A stretch of DNA of 24,365 nt from Chloroflexota bacterium (GCA_023423795.1 JAFAEX010000278.1:1-24365); one strand, 5' to 3'. Counted from the stretch's first letter, positions 1 through 11,011 are shown. The notes: generated by a model not told the origin, from the sequence alone. Program-made: numbers and translations.

Positions 1-83
1 CGGGGTGCCGGGGGGGCCAAATACCGACGCCCGGCGGCGCGGCCAGCGCGGCGGGCCTTCTCGTCGGATGGGATCGGAGGCGA

Positions 84-1895
84 CTAGCCCTCGACGACGA
101 CCACGCTCTCGTCGAAGAGGACCGGCAGGCGGCCCGTCCACGAACCCTGCCGGGTGCCCTGCAAGGTGGGCTTCTGGACGAATTGCGGCGTCCAGTTGGC
201 GATCGGGACGTAGACGGCGTTTTCGATGACCAGTTCCTCGGCCTGCTGGAACAGGTCGTTTCGGGTCGCGGGGTCGAGTTCGCGGTCGGCCCGGCTCGCG
301 AGGTCGGCGAAGGCCTGGGCATCGGCTCCGGGGTCGAACTCACCGGACGGCGCGAGGTCCGGCGACCAGTTGAAGAAGCCCTGCATGTAGGGCGAATCCC
401 AGGAGAAGACGTCGGTGAGCAGGTGCGGCGTGTCGGTGACGGTCTGCCACCACATGACGTCGATCTGCCGCCCGCCGTTGTCGATCCGGGCCTGTTCGAT
501 CTCCTCCAGCGTGCGGGTGGCGTCGAAGAGCAGGGTGACGCCGAGGTTCTCGCCGAGCATCTGGAGGACATCGCGCACCCGCTGCTTCTCGGCGTCGGTG
601 TCCTCCGAGGGGTGGGCGACGATGACCTCCGGGAAGCCCTCGCCGTTGGGGTACCCCGCGTCGGCGATGAGTTGCCGGGCGGCGGAGGGATCGAACGGGA
701 GCAGCGCCGGCGGCTCGTAGCCCGAGAGGTCGGTGACGACCGGCGGCGTGAACCCGGTGGCCGGAATCCAGGTGTTGCCGTAGATCTCGGCGTACCGGTC
801 GCGGTCGAACGCCAGCGCGAACGCCCGGCGGACGCGCACGTCGTTGAAGGGCGCCTGCGCGAAGTCCATCGCCAGCGACCGGACCGAGCCCGGCGCGGCG
901 TCCAGCGTGACCAGTTCGGCGGCTAGCGTCGGGTCGGCGTCCACTTCGGCCTTGAGCGACAAGGGCACGTCGGCCGACACGACATCGCCGGCGATGTACA
1001 GGTCCAATGCCTCGCGGGCGGCGGTCGGGCCGGTCAGGATTGGCCAGGTGATGCTGGCGATCGAGGGGTTGGGCGCCGAGTGGTTCGGGTTCGGCGCCAT
1101 CACGAAGCGGGTGTCCACCTCGTATTCGCTGAACTGCCACGGTCCGGCGCCGGCCCCGTTGAGCACGAAGTTGACCTCGCCGGCGGCCGCCAGTACGGCG
1201 GGATCGACCGCGGCCCAGACGAACGACGCCATGTACGAGGGGAAGTAGTTGGCCGGTTCGGACAGGCGGACCTCGACGGTTCGGTCGTCCAGCGCCGCGA
1301 AGCCGAGTTGCGCCCCTTCGACCTGGTTCAGCCAGTCGTCGTAGCCGGCGACGTGGCGCATGAAGCCCGCCATCGGCGAGGGGTTGGCCGGGTCGAGCGC
1401 CCGCTGCCACGAGGCGACGAAGTCGCCGGCCAGCACCGGATTGCCGGAGGCGTAGAACGCGTCGTCGCGGATCGTGAAGGTGAACGAGAGGCCGTCGGCG
1501 CTCATCACCGCGTCGGAGGCGAGATCGCGCACGACGCGGCCGTTTTCGTCGTAGCCGAGCAGGCCGGCCCAGACGTTCGGGTACATCACCCAGAAGCCGC
1601 CGTAGTCGGCCGAGCGGTGGGGATCGAGCGTGATCTGCTGCCCGTAGGCGTCGAAGGGTACCGCGATCTCGGCGCCCTGCACGATCGCCGCGTCCTGCCG
1701 CAGCGGCGCGGCGGCGGCCGAGTGCGCCGGTCCGATGCCGAAACGCGCCGTCGCCGCCGCGCCGGCTACGATGGCCGACCAGCGCATCAGGTCGCGGCGG
1801 CTGGCGCGGGGAGTAGTGGCCCGCAGCGTTTCCCAGAGCCGTGCCTGCTCGGCGCGTTCCGCGGCTCGCGTGCGCTGCCCGTCGGCCATCGCCAT
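84..1895 (-). CDS. ABC transporter substrate-binding protein, family 5 (peptide/opine type), Tat-exported
   Basis: This looks like an extracellular solute receptor of the SBP_bac_5 family, which delivers oligopeptides, dipeptides or related solutes to an ABC permease. The 603-residue product has a long N-terminus with a twin-arginine motif (SRRDLM, residues 32-37) followed by a hydrophobic Ala-rich stretch, so Tat export is likely. I see no lipobox cysteine. The mature part has family hallmarks: an early LDPH segment, a 'LLGYDENG...VRDLASD' block, a 'FTFTIRDDAFYASG' block and a C-terminal 'ENAVYVPIANW' block. I chose the ATG at 1895 because GGAGGA lies 7 nt upstream; the reading frame extends further up without a ribosome site. 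No permease or ATPase gene is inside the window, but they could lie beyond base 1. The substrate cannot be read from the sequence. Confidence 0.88.
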   Translation of the reverse strand: MAMADGQRTRAAERAEQARLWETLRATTPRASRRDLMRWSAIVAGAAATARFGIGPAHSAAAAPLRQDAAIVQGAEIAVPFDAYGQQITLDPHRSADYGGFWVMYPNVWAGLLGYDENGRVVRDLASDAVMSADGLSFTFTIRDDAFYASGNPVLAGDFVASWQRALDPANPSPMAGFMRHVAGYDDWLNQVEGAQLGFAALDDRTVEVRLSEPANYFPSYMASFVWAAVDPAVLAAAGEVNFVLNGAGAGPWQFSEYEVDTRFVMAPNPNHSAPNPSIASITWPILTGPTAAREALDLYIAGDVVSADVPLSLKAEVDADPTLAAELVTLDAAPGSVRSLAMDFAQAPFNDVRVRRAFALAFDRDRYAEIYGNTWIPATGFTPPVVTDLSGYEPPALLPFDPSAARQLIADAGYPNGEGFPEVIVAHPSEDTDAEKQRVRDVLQMLGENLGVTLLFDATRTLEEIEQARIDNGGRQIDVMWWQTVTDTPHLLTDVFSWDSPYMQGFFNWSPDLAPSGEFDPGADAQAFADLASRADRELDPATRNDLFQQAEELVIENAVYVPIANWTPQFVQKPTLQGTRQGSWTGRLPVLFDESVVVVEG

Positions 1896-2046
1896 GCTGG
1901 GTTCCTCCGTCTGGTAAGTGGGCCGGGCGCGCGTCGCCCCGGCGTCGGTCGTCCGCATCGTGTGCACCGGCATCGCCGGCGGGAACCGTCCGTTCATGCA
2001 ACGCCCGGCCCGGCCCAATCGTTGCGCGGGCGGGTGGACGCGGCAA

Positions 2047-2068
2047 GGGCGGGACCGCGGTCCCGCCC
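2047..2068 (-). terminator. GC-rich palindrome downstream of the first DUF3352 gene
   Basis: A 22-nt perfect palindrome (GGGCGGGACC, GC, GGTCCCGCCC) lies about 60 nt past the stop of the gene at 2128. On the minus strand it is followed by only a short T pair, so it is terminator-like rather than a canonical intrinsic terminator. Confidence 0.4.
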
Positions 2069-2127
2069 CATACCGGATACGTTCGCCGCGGCGTGCCGGA
2101 TGCCGATGCTTGCCGCGGCGAACTGGA

Positions 2128-4260
2128 TCAGGAGCCCGGCTCGGCGATGTAGAGGATGGTGCTGCTGCCCATCATCCCGTCGCGTTCCCACGCCACGGCG
2201 GCCAGCGCCTTGACGTTCTCGGGACCGCCGACCGGGCCGGCGACCGGCGTGGCGGGCGCGAAGAAGTCCTCGCAGGCCTCGCCGTCGAAGTCCGAGTCGA
2301 GCGCCGACTCGCCGTAGGGGTCCGCGTCGAAGGCCGCCTGCGCGGTCGCCTTGTCGGCGTGCTCGGCGCAGGCCGGGTCGGCGTCGGCGCCGCCGGTTCC
2401 GGTGAAGCCGCCCTGGCCGGAGAGCGCCAGCGCGAGCGGCACGATCTGGCCGAGGTCGATGTAGCCGACCTGGTAGTAGTCGGCCGGCAGTTCACCCATC
2501 ACCGTCTGGAACTGGGCGTCGTTGGCCAGCGAGGTGGCCGGGGCGGTGCCGAGCGCCTCGATCGAGGCGACGGTGCCGGCGACGAGTTGGCCGTCAACCA
2601 CGCCGAACCCGAACGGCGGGACTCCGGACATCGAGTCGTCGGTGATGGTGTAGACCGTGTCCTCGCCCATTGTGGCCGCGTTCAGGTCCGGGGCGTCCGG
2701 CTGCTGCTCGACGAAGCGCGCCAGCCGCGCGGTCTGCTCGGTCAGGCCTTCGGGGTCGTTGGCGGCCAGCGCGAGGATCAGGTCCACGTCGAACCCGCCC
2801 ATCGCCAGGTTCGGCACGCCGAAGGCGAAGCCGAATTCGCCGGTCAGTTTGTCGAACAGGTCGGTCTTGAGGTTGAAGCCGATGACCGCCTCGGCCTGCG
2901 CGATTTGCTCGTCCCGGTACTCGGGGGTGAGCATCTCGGCGACGTCGTCGAGCGTCTGCGGGGATTCCGGTTCCTCGCCCTGGTCGATCGCCTCGACCTG
3001 GTTGACCGCCTGCGCGATCGAGAGGGCGGCCTGGTCGAGGACGGCCCGCGGCTGGAACCCGGCGGCGTAGATCAGCGCACCGGCTGGCACGTTCTCGGCG
3101 AAGGTGACCTCGCCGGCGTCGGCGACCATCGGCGGCAGCGAACCCTCGCTCGCCATCTGGATCGTATCGACGCGGAAGCCGGGCTGGTCGGCCCAGACGA
3201 CGACGCCGGCATCGACGCCGCTCATGTAGGCGGCGGCGGCCTCTTCGCCGTAGTAGGAGGCGTAGAAGTCCTCGATCGCCGCCGAGAACTCGGGCCCGAT
3301 GGCGTCGGTGATGTCGCCGGTGCTCATGTAGGCGAACATCAGCGCGTCGTTCGGGAAGGCGTCGCGGACGGCGGCGAAGTCCTCGTCGGCGGCGAGGTTG
3401 TCGCCGGCGGCGGCGTCGATCAGCGGTTCGAGATCGGCCGCGCTCGGCCCGGCGATGATGAAGTCGCCGAGTTGCGCCACGGCGGTTTCGGCTTCGAGGC
3501 CGTGGCCCATCTCCGACATGGCGTCGTGGTCCATGTCGTCGCCGGCCATGCCGTCGTCATCCATACCGCCGCCCATTTCGTCGGCGGCCATGTCCATGGC
3601 GTGGTCCATCCCGTAGAAGTCGGCGCCAGGGACGGTGAGGATGGTCGTGCCCGCGTAGTCCGTTTCCGTGATGGTCGTGCTGGCTTCGGTCGCGGCGGTC
3701 GCCAACTGGTCCTGGACGTACTGCCAGGCGCGGTCCATATCGCTCGGCTGGAGGACGGCGGCGACGCCGAACCCGTTCTCCGCGATTTCGGCGATCGGGG
3801 TGGCGAAGTCGTCTTCCGACAACTCGGCTTGCGGCGTGGCCATCGATTCCAGCGCCACGTCGTAGAAGCCGGCGATGTTGGCCACCGCCTGCGGCATGAC
3901 GACGACGGCCATTTCGCCGCCGAAGAGCGCGTCGAGGTCGGCTTCCGACAACGTCGATCCGTCGGAGCCCTTCTCGCGCAGCAACTCGGACCGCGCGTTG
4001 TCGAGCCCGTCCGGCAAGCCGACCCGTGCGAGCAGGTCATCGACCTGCTGCCACTGGGAGGACCCTTCGTCGAGGTCGATCGAAACGAACGCGACCGTGT
4101 CTGCCGGGGCGACCGCGGCGGTCGCCGGGATCAGGTCCAACTCCTGCGCGCCGGCATCGACGACCGGCAGTATCGCGGCGGGAGCGAGCAGGGTTGCCGC
4201 CGCCGCGGCGGTGAGCAACTGGCGGCGTCGCGCGACTGGCCGCGCGCGGTGGTGGGACAT
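2128..4260 (-). CDS. Exported DUF3352 family protein with Excalibur-like motif and Met/His/Asp-rich loop
   Basis: This 710-residue exported protein has no known biochemical function. A signal peptide is visible (RRR at 11-13, an Ala/Leu core, an 'AGA-Q' cleavage region near 37-39). The body has the DUF3352 pattern: 'AFVSIDLDEGSSQW' at about 57-70, 'LFGGEMAVVV' at about 112-121, and a C-terminal 'SSTILYIAE'. Before that ending, residues 628-664 form an Excalibur-like segment: Cys631, a 'TAQAAFDADP' helix, then D655-x-D657-x-D659-G660 with Cys663 and Glu664. This is an EF-hand-like calcium loop with a probable disulfide. Residues 216-255 carry nine Met, three His and about ten Asp, which the paralogue next door lacks. 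ATG at 4260 has AGGAGG just upstream. It is a tandem paralogue of the gene at 4342-6339 and lies downstream of it on the same strand. Confidence 0.85.
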   Translation of the reverse strand: MSHHRARPVARRRQLLTAAAAATLLAPAAILPVVDAGAQELDLIPATAAVAPADTVAFVSIDLDEGSSQWQQVDDLLARVGLPDGLDNARSELLREKGSDGSTLSEADLDALFGGEMAVVVMPQAVANIAGFYDVALESMATPQAELSEDDFATPIAEIAENGFGVAAVLQPSDMDRAWQYVQDQLATAATEASTTITETDYAGTTILTVPGADFYGMDHAMDMAADEMGGGMDDDGMAGDDMDHDAMSEMGHGLEAETAVAQLGDFIIAGPSAADLEPLIDAAAGDNLAADEDFAAVRDAFPNDALMFAYMSTGDITDAIGPEFSAAIEDFYASYYGEEAAAAYMSGVDAGVVVWADQPGFRVDTIQMASEGSLPPMVADAGEVTFAENVPAGALIYAAGFQPRAVLDQAALSIAQAVNQVEAIDQGEEPESPQTLDDVAEMLTPEYRDEQIAQAEAVIGFNLKTDLFDKLTGEFGFAFGVPNLAMGGFDVDLILALAANDPEGLTEQTARLARFVEQQPDAPDLNAATMGEDTVYTITDDSMSGVPPFGFGVVDGQLVAGTVASIEALGTAPATSLANDAQFQTVMGELPADYYQVGYIDLGQIVPLALALSGQGGFTGTGGADADPACAEHADKATAQAAFDADPYGESALDSDFDGEACEDFFAPATPVAGPVGGPENVKALAAVAWERDGMMGSSTILYIAEPGS

Positions 4261-4284
4261 CTCTCGCCTCCTGTCCGAAACGGT

Positions 4285-4313
4285 GCGGGGCGGCCCGTGG
4301 TGGGCCGCCCCGC
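4285..4313 (-). terminator. 12-bp perfect stem-loop between the DUF3352 paralogues
   Basis: Arms GCGGGGCGGCCC and GGGCCGCCCCGC are perfectly complementary around a 5-nt loop. The element lies between the stop of the upstream paralogue (4342) and the ribosome site of the downstream one (start 4260). There is no U-tract, so it may attenuate transcription or protect a processed end rather than fully terminate. Confidence 0.5.
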
Positions 4314-4341
4314 TTGACCCGCACGAATGGTACCCGAGGGG

Positions 4342-6339
4342 CTACTCGGCGATGTAGAGGATGGACGAGGAGCGCTGCATCCCGTCCTCTTCGTAGCCGA
4401 CACTGGCGAACGCTTGCAGCGCGGAGGCGTCGAACGAGGCGAAGGCATCCGCCGCATCGCTGGCGTCGCCGCCGTCGTCGAGGGCGGCCGGGGCGAAGAA
4501 GTCCTCGCACACCTCGCCGTCGAAGTCGGCGTCGAGGTTCTCGGTGCCGGCGTCGAAGTTGTCGTAGGCGGCCTGGGCTTCCTCGGCCGAGGCGTAGTTG
4601 GCGCAGGTCGGATCGGCGTCGGTCATCGCGCCGAGGCTGCTGCCCATGTCGTCCGACGCCGCGGAGAGCGCCTGCAGCAGCGGGATCGCCTGCGCGAGGT
4701 CGATGTAGAGGCTGCTGTTGTGCTCGGCGGGCAGGGTGGCCATGACGTCCTGGAACTTGGCGTTGTCGCCCAGAACCTCGCCGGCGCCGGCGGTGTGGAT
4801 ATCGACGGCCGGGCCGACGCCGATCAGCAGGTCGCCGTCCACCGTGCCGTACTCGAAGGCCGGTGCGCCGGGGCCGAGTTCGATGGTGCTGACGGAACCG
4901 TCGCCGACGGTGCGGGTGGTGACGAAGCTTTCGCCGCCGCCCGCGCCCTGGACCAGCAGGTTGATCTGGTCGATCGCGTTGGCCACGGTGGCCGGGTCTT
5001 CGGCGCCGGCGGCGAACAGCGCCGCGATCGTGCTCGGGTCCGCGCCGCCGCGCAGCCAGAACCCGTATTCGCCGGTCAACTGCTGGAACAGGTCGGTCTG
5101 CAGGTTGATGCCCAGCATCCCGGCCAGCATGTCGTACTGCTCCGAAACCCAGGCGTCGAGCGACTGATCGGCGGCCGGCGTGACGGAACCGTCGTCGGAG
5201 CCGCCCTGGAGGCCGAACGCCATCGCGATGCCGACCGCGCCGACGGTGTCGAGCACCTTGGTGGCGGCGAGGTTTGACGCGCTCAGGAAGAACAGCGCGT
5301 CCGCCGGGGCCTTGCCGACAAGCGTGCTGTCGAAGTTCGGCTGGCCCGCAGGCAGGTCCGCACCGTTGGCCCCGACCGTCACGGTCTCCATCCGGAACCC
5401 GGCCGGGTCGGCCGCGATCGTGAAGCCGGCCATGGACGGCGGCTGGAGTTGCGTGAAGTCCGGCAGGCCGATGTCCTCGCCGAACGCCTCGTCGCCCTGG
5501 GCGTCGGTGACGGCCACGCCGTTGACGAACCCGAAGACGATGAACTCGTCCGGCAGCGCGGCTTCGACTTCGCTGAACTCTTCGACGTCGGCCAGCGTGC
5601 CGGCCGTGCCCTGCGCGGCGTCGATCAGCGGTTCGAGGTCGGCCGGCACCGAGGCGACCAGGATCAGGTCGTCCACCCGGGCGACGGCGAGGCCCATGTC
5701 GTCGTCGCCGTCGTCGCCCGGAGCGGGCGGTGCGGCGGTGATGACGACGCCGGCGTATTCGACTTCGGTCACCGTGGCGCCGGCGTCGTCGGCCTGCCCT
5801 TCAACGGCGGCCCTCATGCCGGCGAACGCCGTGTCCGGCGCGCGCGCTTCGAGGGCCAGGCCCCAGCCCTGCGGCTCGAGCGACGGTGCTTCGGAGGTGT
5901 CGGGCTCGTCGGCGCCTTCGTCCACGCCGAGACTGTCGAGGAGATCGTCGCCGGCGGCCTCGTTGCCGGCCTCGATCGCGTTCTCGACGACCTCGCTGGT
6001 GATGACGACGCCGACTTCGCCGCCGAGGAAGGCATCGAGCGGCAAATCGTCGGCGCCCATTTCGGCGCGGGCCTGCGCCAGCGCGTCGCCGAACCCGGCC
6101 CGCTCGATCAAGTCCTCGGCCTGCGTCCACTGCGACGACTGCTCGTCGAGCGGGATGTTGAAGTACGCCACCGCGTCGTCAGGCGCGGCGGCCAGGGTGG
6201 AGAACGCCGAAACCGCCGTCTGCGCCTGGGCCGTTCCGGTCAGCAGCGGCGCACCCGTGCCGGCGACCAGTGCGACCGCCAGCGACCCCGTCAGTAGCGC
6301 GCGACCGCGGAGCGAACCCCGCGCCAACGCCATTCCCAT
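4342..6339 (-). CDS. Exported DUF3352 family protein with Excalibur-like motif (paralogue 2)
   Basis: This second DUF3352 protein has 665 residues from the chosen start. The N-terminus is a typical signal peptide (basic start, 'LLTGSLAVALVAG' core, 'AQAQT' cleavage region). It shares with its neighbour the 'AYFNIPLDEQSSQW' block, the 'AFLGGEVGVVI' block, the 'PADLEPLIDAA' block and the terminal 'SSSILYIAE'. An Excalibur-like segment sits at about 574-612 with Cys579, a D603-x-D605-x-D607-G608 loop and Cys611-Glu612. In place of the neighbour's Met/His-rich loop it has only a short Asp/Gly stretch (DDGDDDMG). The start is uncertain: I prefer the ATG at 6339 with GGAAAG upstream; a GTG at 6381 would add 14 residues. 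A promoter-like element (6441-6470) precedes it. The function is unknown and an envelope location is inferred. Confidence 0.82.
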   Translation of the reverse strand: MGMALARGSLRGRALLTGSLAVALVAGTGAPLLTGTAQAQTAVSAFSTLAAAPDDAVAYFNIPLDEQSSQWTQAEDLIERAGFGDALAQARAEMGADDLPLDAFLGGEVGVVITSEVVENAIEAGNEAAGDDLLDSLGVDEGADEPDTSEAPSLEPQGWGLALEARAPDTAFAGMRAAVEGQADDAGATVTEVEYAGVVITAAPPAPGDDGDDDMGLAVARVDDLILVASVPADLEPLIDAAQGTAGTLADVEEFSEVEAALPDEFIVFGFVNGVAVTDAQGDEAFGEDIGLPDFTQLQPPSMAGFTIAADPAGFRMETVTVGANGADLPAGQPNFDSTLVGKAPADALFFLSASNLAATKVLDTVGAVGIAMAFGLQGGSDDGSVTPAADQSLDAWVSEQYDMLAGMLGINLQTDLFQQLTGEYGFWLRGGADPSTIAALFAAGAEDPATVANAIDQINLLVQGAGGGESFVTTRTVGDGSVSTIELGPGAPAFEYGTVDGDLLIGVGPAVDIHTAGAGEVLGDNAKFQDVMATLPAEHNSSLYIDLAQAIPLLQALSAASDDMGSSLGAMTDADPTCANYASAEEAQAAYDNFDAGTENLDADFDGEVCEDFFAPAALDDGGDASDAADAFASFDASALQAFASVGYEEDGMQRSSSILYIAE

Positions 6340-6440
6340 CGTCGCCCACTTTCCGGCGCATGCTGCGCCACGCTCGTCCACGAATCCCGGTGCGGGGCCG
6401 GGTGGCGCCGCGGGCGGCTACGCCAGCGGCCACGCGGTCC

Positions 6441-6470
6441 ATGCTAGGTGGCGGTCGGCAGGGGCGTCAA
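6441..6470 (-). promoter_or_regulatory. Candidate sigma-70-type promoter for the DUF3352 pair
   Basis: On the minus strand there is TTGACG, an 18-nt spacer, then TAGCAT. It lies about 100 nt upstream of the chosen start at 6339. The same TTGACG box with 18-nt spacing precedes selD. Confidence 0.5.
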
Positions 6471-6519
6471 TGCGCCAATCATGGAAGTTTCGTGGAAGGA
6501 TCGCGGCGGGAATGTGGAG

Positions 6520-6750
6520 TCAGCGCCGGAAGATGATGTTGAGGACGACGGTTAGCACTACGCTCAGCACGATCGAGGTGACGATCGGGATGAAGATCGT
6601 GGTGTTGCCCCGCTCGATCAGGATGTCGCCGGGCAACCGCCCGAGGAGGCGCAAGCCGGGGACGCGCGGCGCGACGACCAGCAGCAGGCCGATCGCGGCC
6701 AGCACCAACCCTGCCCCGAGCAGCAAGCGGCCGATCCCCGAAAGGTCCAT
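6520..6750 (-). CDS. DUF2905 family small membrane protein
   Basis: This 76-residue protein has two hydrophobic segments flanking the family signature 'LGRLPGDI' followed by 'IERGNTTIFIPIVTS'. That arrangement is characteristic of DUF2905, a widespread bacterial inner-membrane family of unknown function. The first transmembrane segment covers roughly residues 5-28 and the second roughly 54-73. The ATG at 6750 is preferred over a TTG two codons upstream; neither has a clear ribosome site. The upstream small gene ends at 6769, only 18 nt away, so translation may be coupled. No role beyond membrane location can be supported. Confidence 0.82.
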   Translation of the reverse strand: MDLSGIGRLLLGAGLVLAAIGLLLVVAPRVPGLRLLGRLPGDILIERGNTTIFIPIVTSIVLSVVLTVVLNIIFRR

Positions 6751-6768
6751 CGTCAACGCCGCCGCGGG

Positions 6769-6903
6769 CTAGTTGTTGATCCGCTCGTCGATGCCGGCGG
6801 CGATCTGGAACACGATCATGAACAAGGCCGCCGACAGCGCGATGATAACGCCGAGCGCCACGAGCGTAATGACCGCCTGCAGCAGCCCCATCAACAGGTC
6901 CAT
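6769..6903 (-). CDS. Small single-pass membrane protein, hypothetical
   Basis: This 44-residue protein is mostly one long hydrophobic helix (about residues 3-35) with a short charged tail ending 'GIDERINN'. The ATG at 6903 has GAGGG about 10 nt upstream; the longer frame would need a TTG without a ribosome site. It lies directly upstream of the DUF2905 gene, 18 nt apart, and is probably co-transcribed. I do not recognise the family. Coding status rests on the ribosome site, the membrane-helix composition and tight spacing with a conserved neighbour. Confidence 0.55.
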   Translation of the reverse strand: MDLLMGLLQAVITLVALGVIIALSAALFMIVFQIAAGIDERINN

Positions 6904-6959
6904 CTCGTCGTTTCCCTCGGAAGGCCCCGCGTCCGGATCGGGAGCCGCGTTCGGCGGCA

Positions 6960-6965
6960 AGTATA
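6960..6965 (-). promoter_or_regulatory. Weak -10-like box upstream of the small membrane gene pair
   Basis: TATACT on the minus strand lies about 57 nt before the start at 6903. No convincing -35 box is present at the expected distance, so this is tentative. Confidence 0.22.
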
Positions 6966-7115
6966 CCGGCGGCGGTCCCGGCGGTCCCGCCCATCACAGG
7001 GCAGCACGGCCCACCATCGGCACGCCGCTTGCCAGCGTCGATGCACAGGTGGCGATCCGCACCGACGCCGCGATCCCGGCGCGGCGGCGCCGGTCGCCGG
7101 GAAAGGATGGGCAAG

Positions 7116-7475
7116 ATGCCGTTGCAGTACGAGATCGTGGGAAGCGCCGAGCACGACGCGCTGCCCCGGCGCAAGCGCAGCGCCGCCGACCCCGATTGGG
7201 ACCGCGTCATGAGCGCGCTGGCGGACGGGGAAGCTATCCGCATCCGCTTTGCCGACGAGAAGGAGCGCCGCACGCTGGCCCGCTCCGTCGGCCGGCGGGC
7301 GGCGCACCGCGGTTTCAAGGTGGACATCCGCCACGGCGACGGGTTCCTCTCCGTTCGCAAGGTGGCCGATCTGCCGCGAGAGGAACACGATCAGGACAGC
7401 GAACCGACCAAGTCCGGGCTCTGGGGCGAGCAGGAGATCGTCGAGACGGATGCCGGCGGGCCGACATCGTCGTGA
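7116..7475 (+). CDS. Hypothetical small basic protein
   Basis: I do not recognise this 119-residue protein. The central part (about 27-84) looks like one compact basic domain: 'AIRIRFADEKERRTLARS', then 'GRRAAHRGFKVDIRHGDG' and 'FLSVRKV'. An alternation of strand, Arg-rich helix and two strands can be guessed. The C-terminal third is acidic and probably disordered. The ATG at 7116 is chosen because AAAGGA sits 8 nt upstream; an ATG at 7107 is too close to that site. It is divergent from the small membrane gene pair and precedes the hydrolase by about 90 nt. The positive charge would fit nucleic-acid contact, but no named motif supports this. Confidence 0.6.
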   Translation: MPLQYEIVGSAEHDALPRRKRSAADPDWDRVMSALADGEAIRIRFADEKERRTLARSVGRRAAHRGFKVDIRHGDGFLSVRKVADLPREEHDQDSEPTKSGLWGEQEIVETDAGGPTSS

Positions 7476-7534
7476 CGGCACGCATCTCCAATCCGGGGTG
7501 TACGAAGCGGCCATCGCTGCCACTTCGGCAGAGG

Positions 7535-7553
7535 CCTTTCGTCCTGCGAAAGG
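7535..7553 (+). promoter_or_regulatory. Small hairpin covering the hydrolase ribosome-binding region
   Basis: Arms CCTTTCG and CGAAAGG pair across a 5-nt loop. The right arm overlaps the only purine-rich ribosome site (AAAGGG) for the start at 7565, so folding could limit translation. Confidence 0.35.
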
Positions 7554-7564
7554 GTGATCTTGCG

Positions 7565-8287
7565 ATGAGGCGCGAACGAATCGCCGTCGGTCCGCACTGC
7601 GTTTCGTACGCGATCGCCGGCGGCGGGGAGCCGCTCGTTCTCGTGCACGGGTTGGCTGGGTCCGGGCGCTGGTGGTCGCGCAACGTCGCCGCGCTCGCGG
7701 CCGGGCGGCGCGTCTTCGTGGTCGATTTGCCGGGTTTCGGAGACAGCACGGCCGGCGTGCCGTTCAGCCCGGTGGACGCGCCGCGCTTCCTGCTGGCCTG
7801 GGCCGACCGGGTCGGGATCGGCTGCGCCGCGTGGGCGGGTCATTCCATGGGCGGCCGCGCGGTGGCAGAGCTGGCGGCGGATGCACCGGAGCGGGTTTCG
7901 CGCCTCGTGCTGGTGGATGCGCCGGTCTTCCCCGCCGGGCCGGATTGGCCCGTCTCCATGCGCGGCCTGCTGCTGACGCTGCGCCACGCCGCGCCCTCGC
8001 TGCTGCCGGTTGTGGCGGAGGACGTGCTGCGGACCGGTCCGCTCTCGACGACTCGGAGCGCGCGCGACGTGCTGGCAACGGGCATCGGCGGTCGTTTGCA
8101 GGCGATCGAGGCGCCGACGTTGCTGGTCTGGGGCGAGAACGACCGACTCGTGCCGCCGAACGTGGGGCGGCGGATCGCGGCGCGCATCCCGGACGCCCGG
8201 TTCGTCGTGATCCCGGGAGGGGACCATGCGCCAATGTGGGGCCGCGCCGATCTCTTCAACGAGGTCGTGTCCGACTTTCTCGGATGA
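7565..8287 (+). CDS. Alpha/beta-fold hydrolase
   Basis: This is a complete 240-residue serine hydrolase of the alpha/beta superfamily. The oxyanion segment 'LVHGLAGSGRWW' is at about 27-37, the nucleophile elbow is G-H-S94-M-G-G, and the catalytic acid is D193 in 'GENDRLVP'. The histidine is H221 in 'PGGDHAPMWG'. The lid region is short (about 122-165), as in small esterases and C-C bond hydrolases. No signal peptide is present, so it is cytosolic. The ATG at 7565 is chosen because it begins the 'RERIAVGPHCVSYAIAGGGEP' family N-terminus. The substrate cannot be inferred. A strong bidirectional hairpin follows the stop codon. Confidence 0.9.
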   Translation: MRRERIAVGPHCVSYAIAGGGEPLVLVHGLAGSGRWWSRNVAALAAGRRVFVVDLPGFGDSTAGVPFSPVDAPRFLLAWADRVGIGCAAWAGHSMGGRAVAELAADAPERVSRLVLVDAPVFPAGPDWPVSMRGLLLTLRHAAPSLLPVVAEDVLRTGPLSTTRSARDVLATGIGGRLQAIEAPTLLVWGENDRLVPPNVGRRIAARIPDARFVVIPGGDHAPMWGRADLFNEVVSDFLG

Positions 8288-8310
8288 GGCGCGGTGCCCG
8301 AGGCGAAACG

Positions 8311-8350
8311 GGGAGCGCCCGGCCGATCGTTCGGCCGGGCGCTCCCTTTT
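8311..8350 (+). terminator. Intrinsic terminator between hydrolase and clpB
   Basis: A 16-bp perfect stem (left arm 8311-8326, right arm 8331-8346) with a 4-nt loop is followed by TTTT on the plus strand. It lies between two convergent genes and can serve both; on the minus strand a shorter T-run follows the stem. Confidence 0.9.
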
Positions 8351-8379
8351 CGTCCCGCGGGTTTGGTCTACCGGATTGT

Positions 8380-10992
<2,613 letters not shown>

Positions 10993-11011
10993 AAAGTCCC
11001 TCCCTCAAGAA

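Noticed and set aside
1918..4317. Large plus-strand open frame opposite the first DUF3352 gene
   Set aside because: It is an antisense shadow of a clearly supported minus-strand gene in very GC-rich DNA; its product is Arg/Gly/Val-rich low complexity without family motifs.
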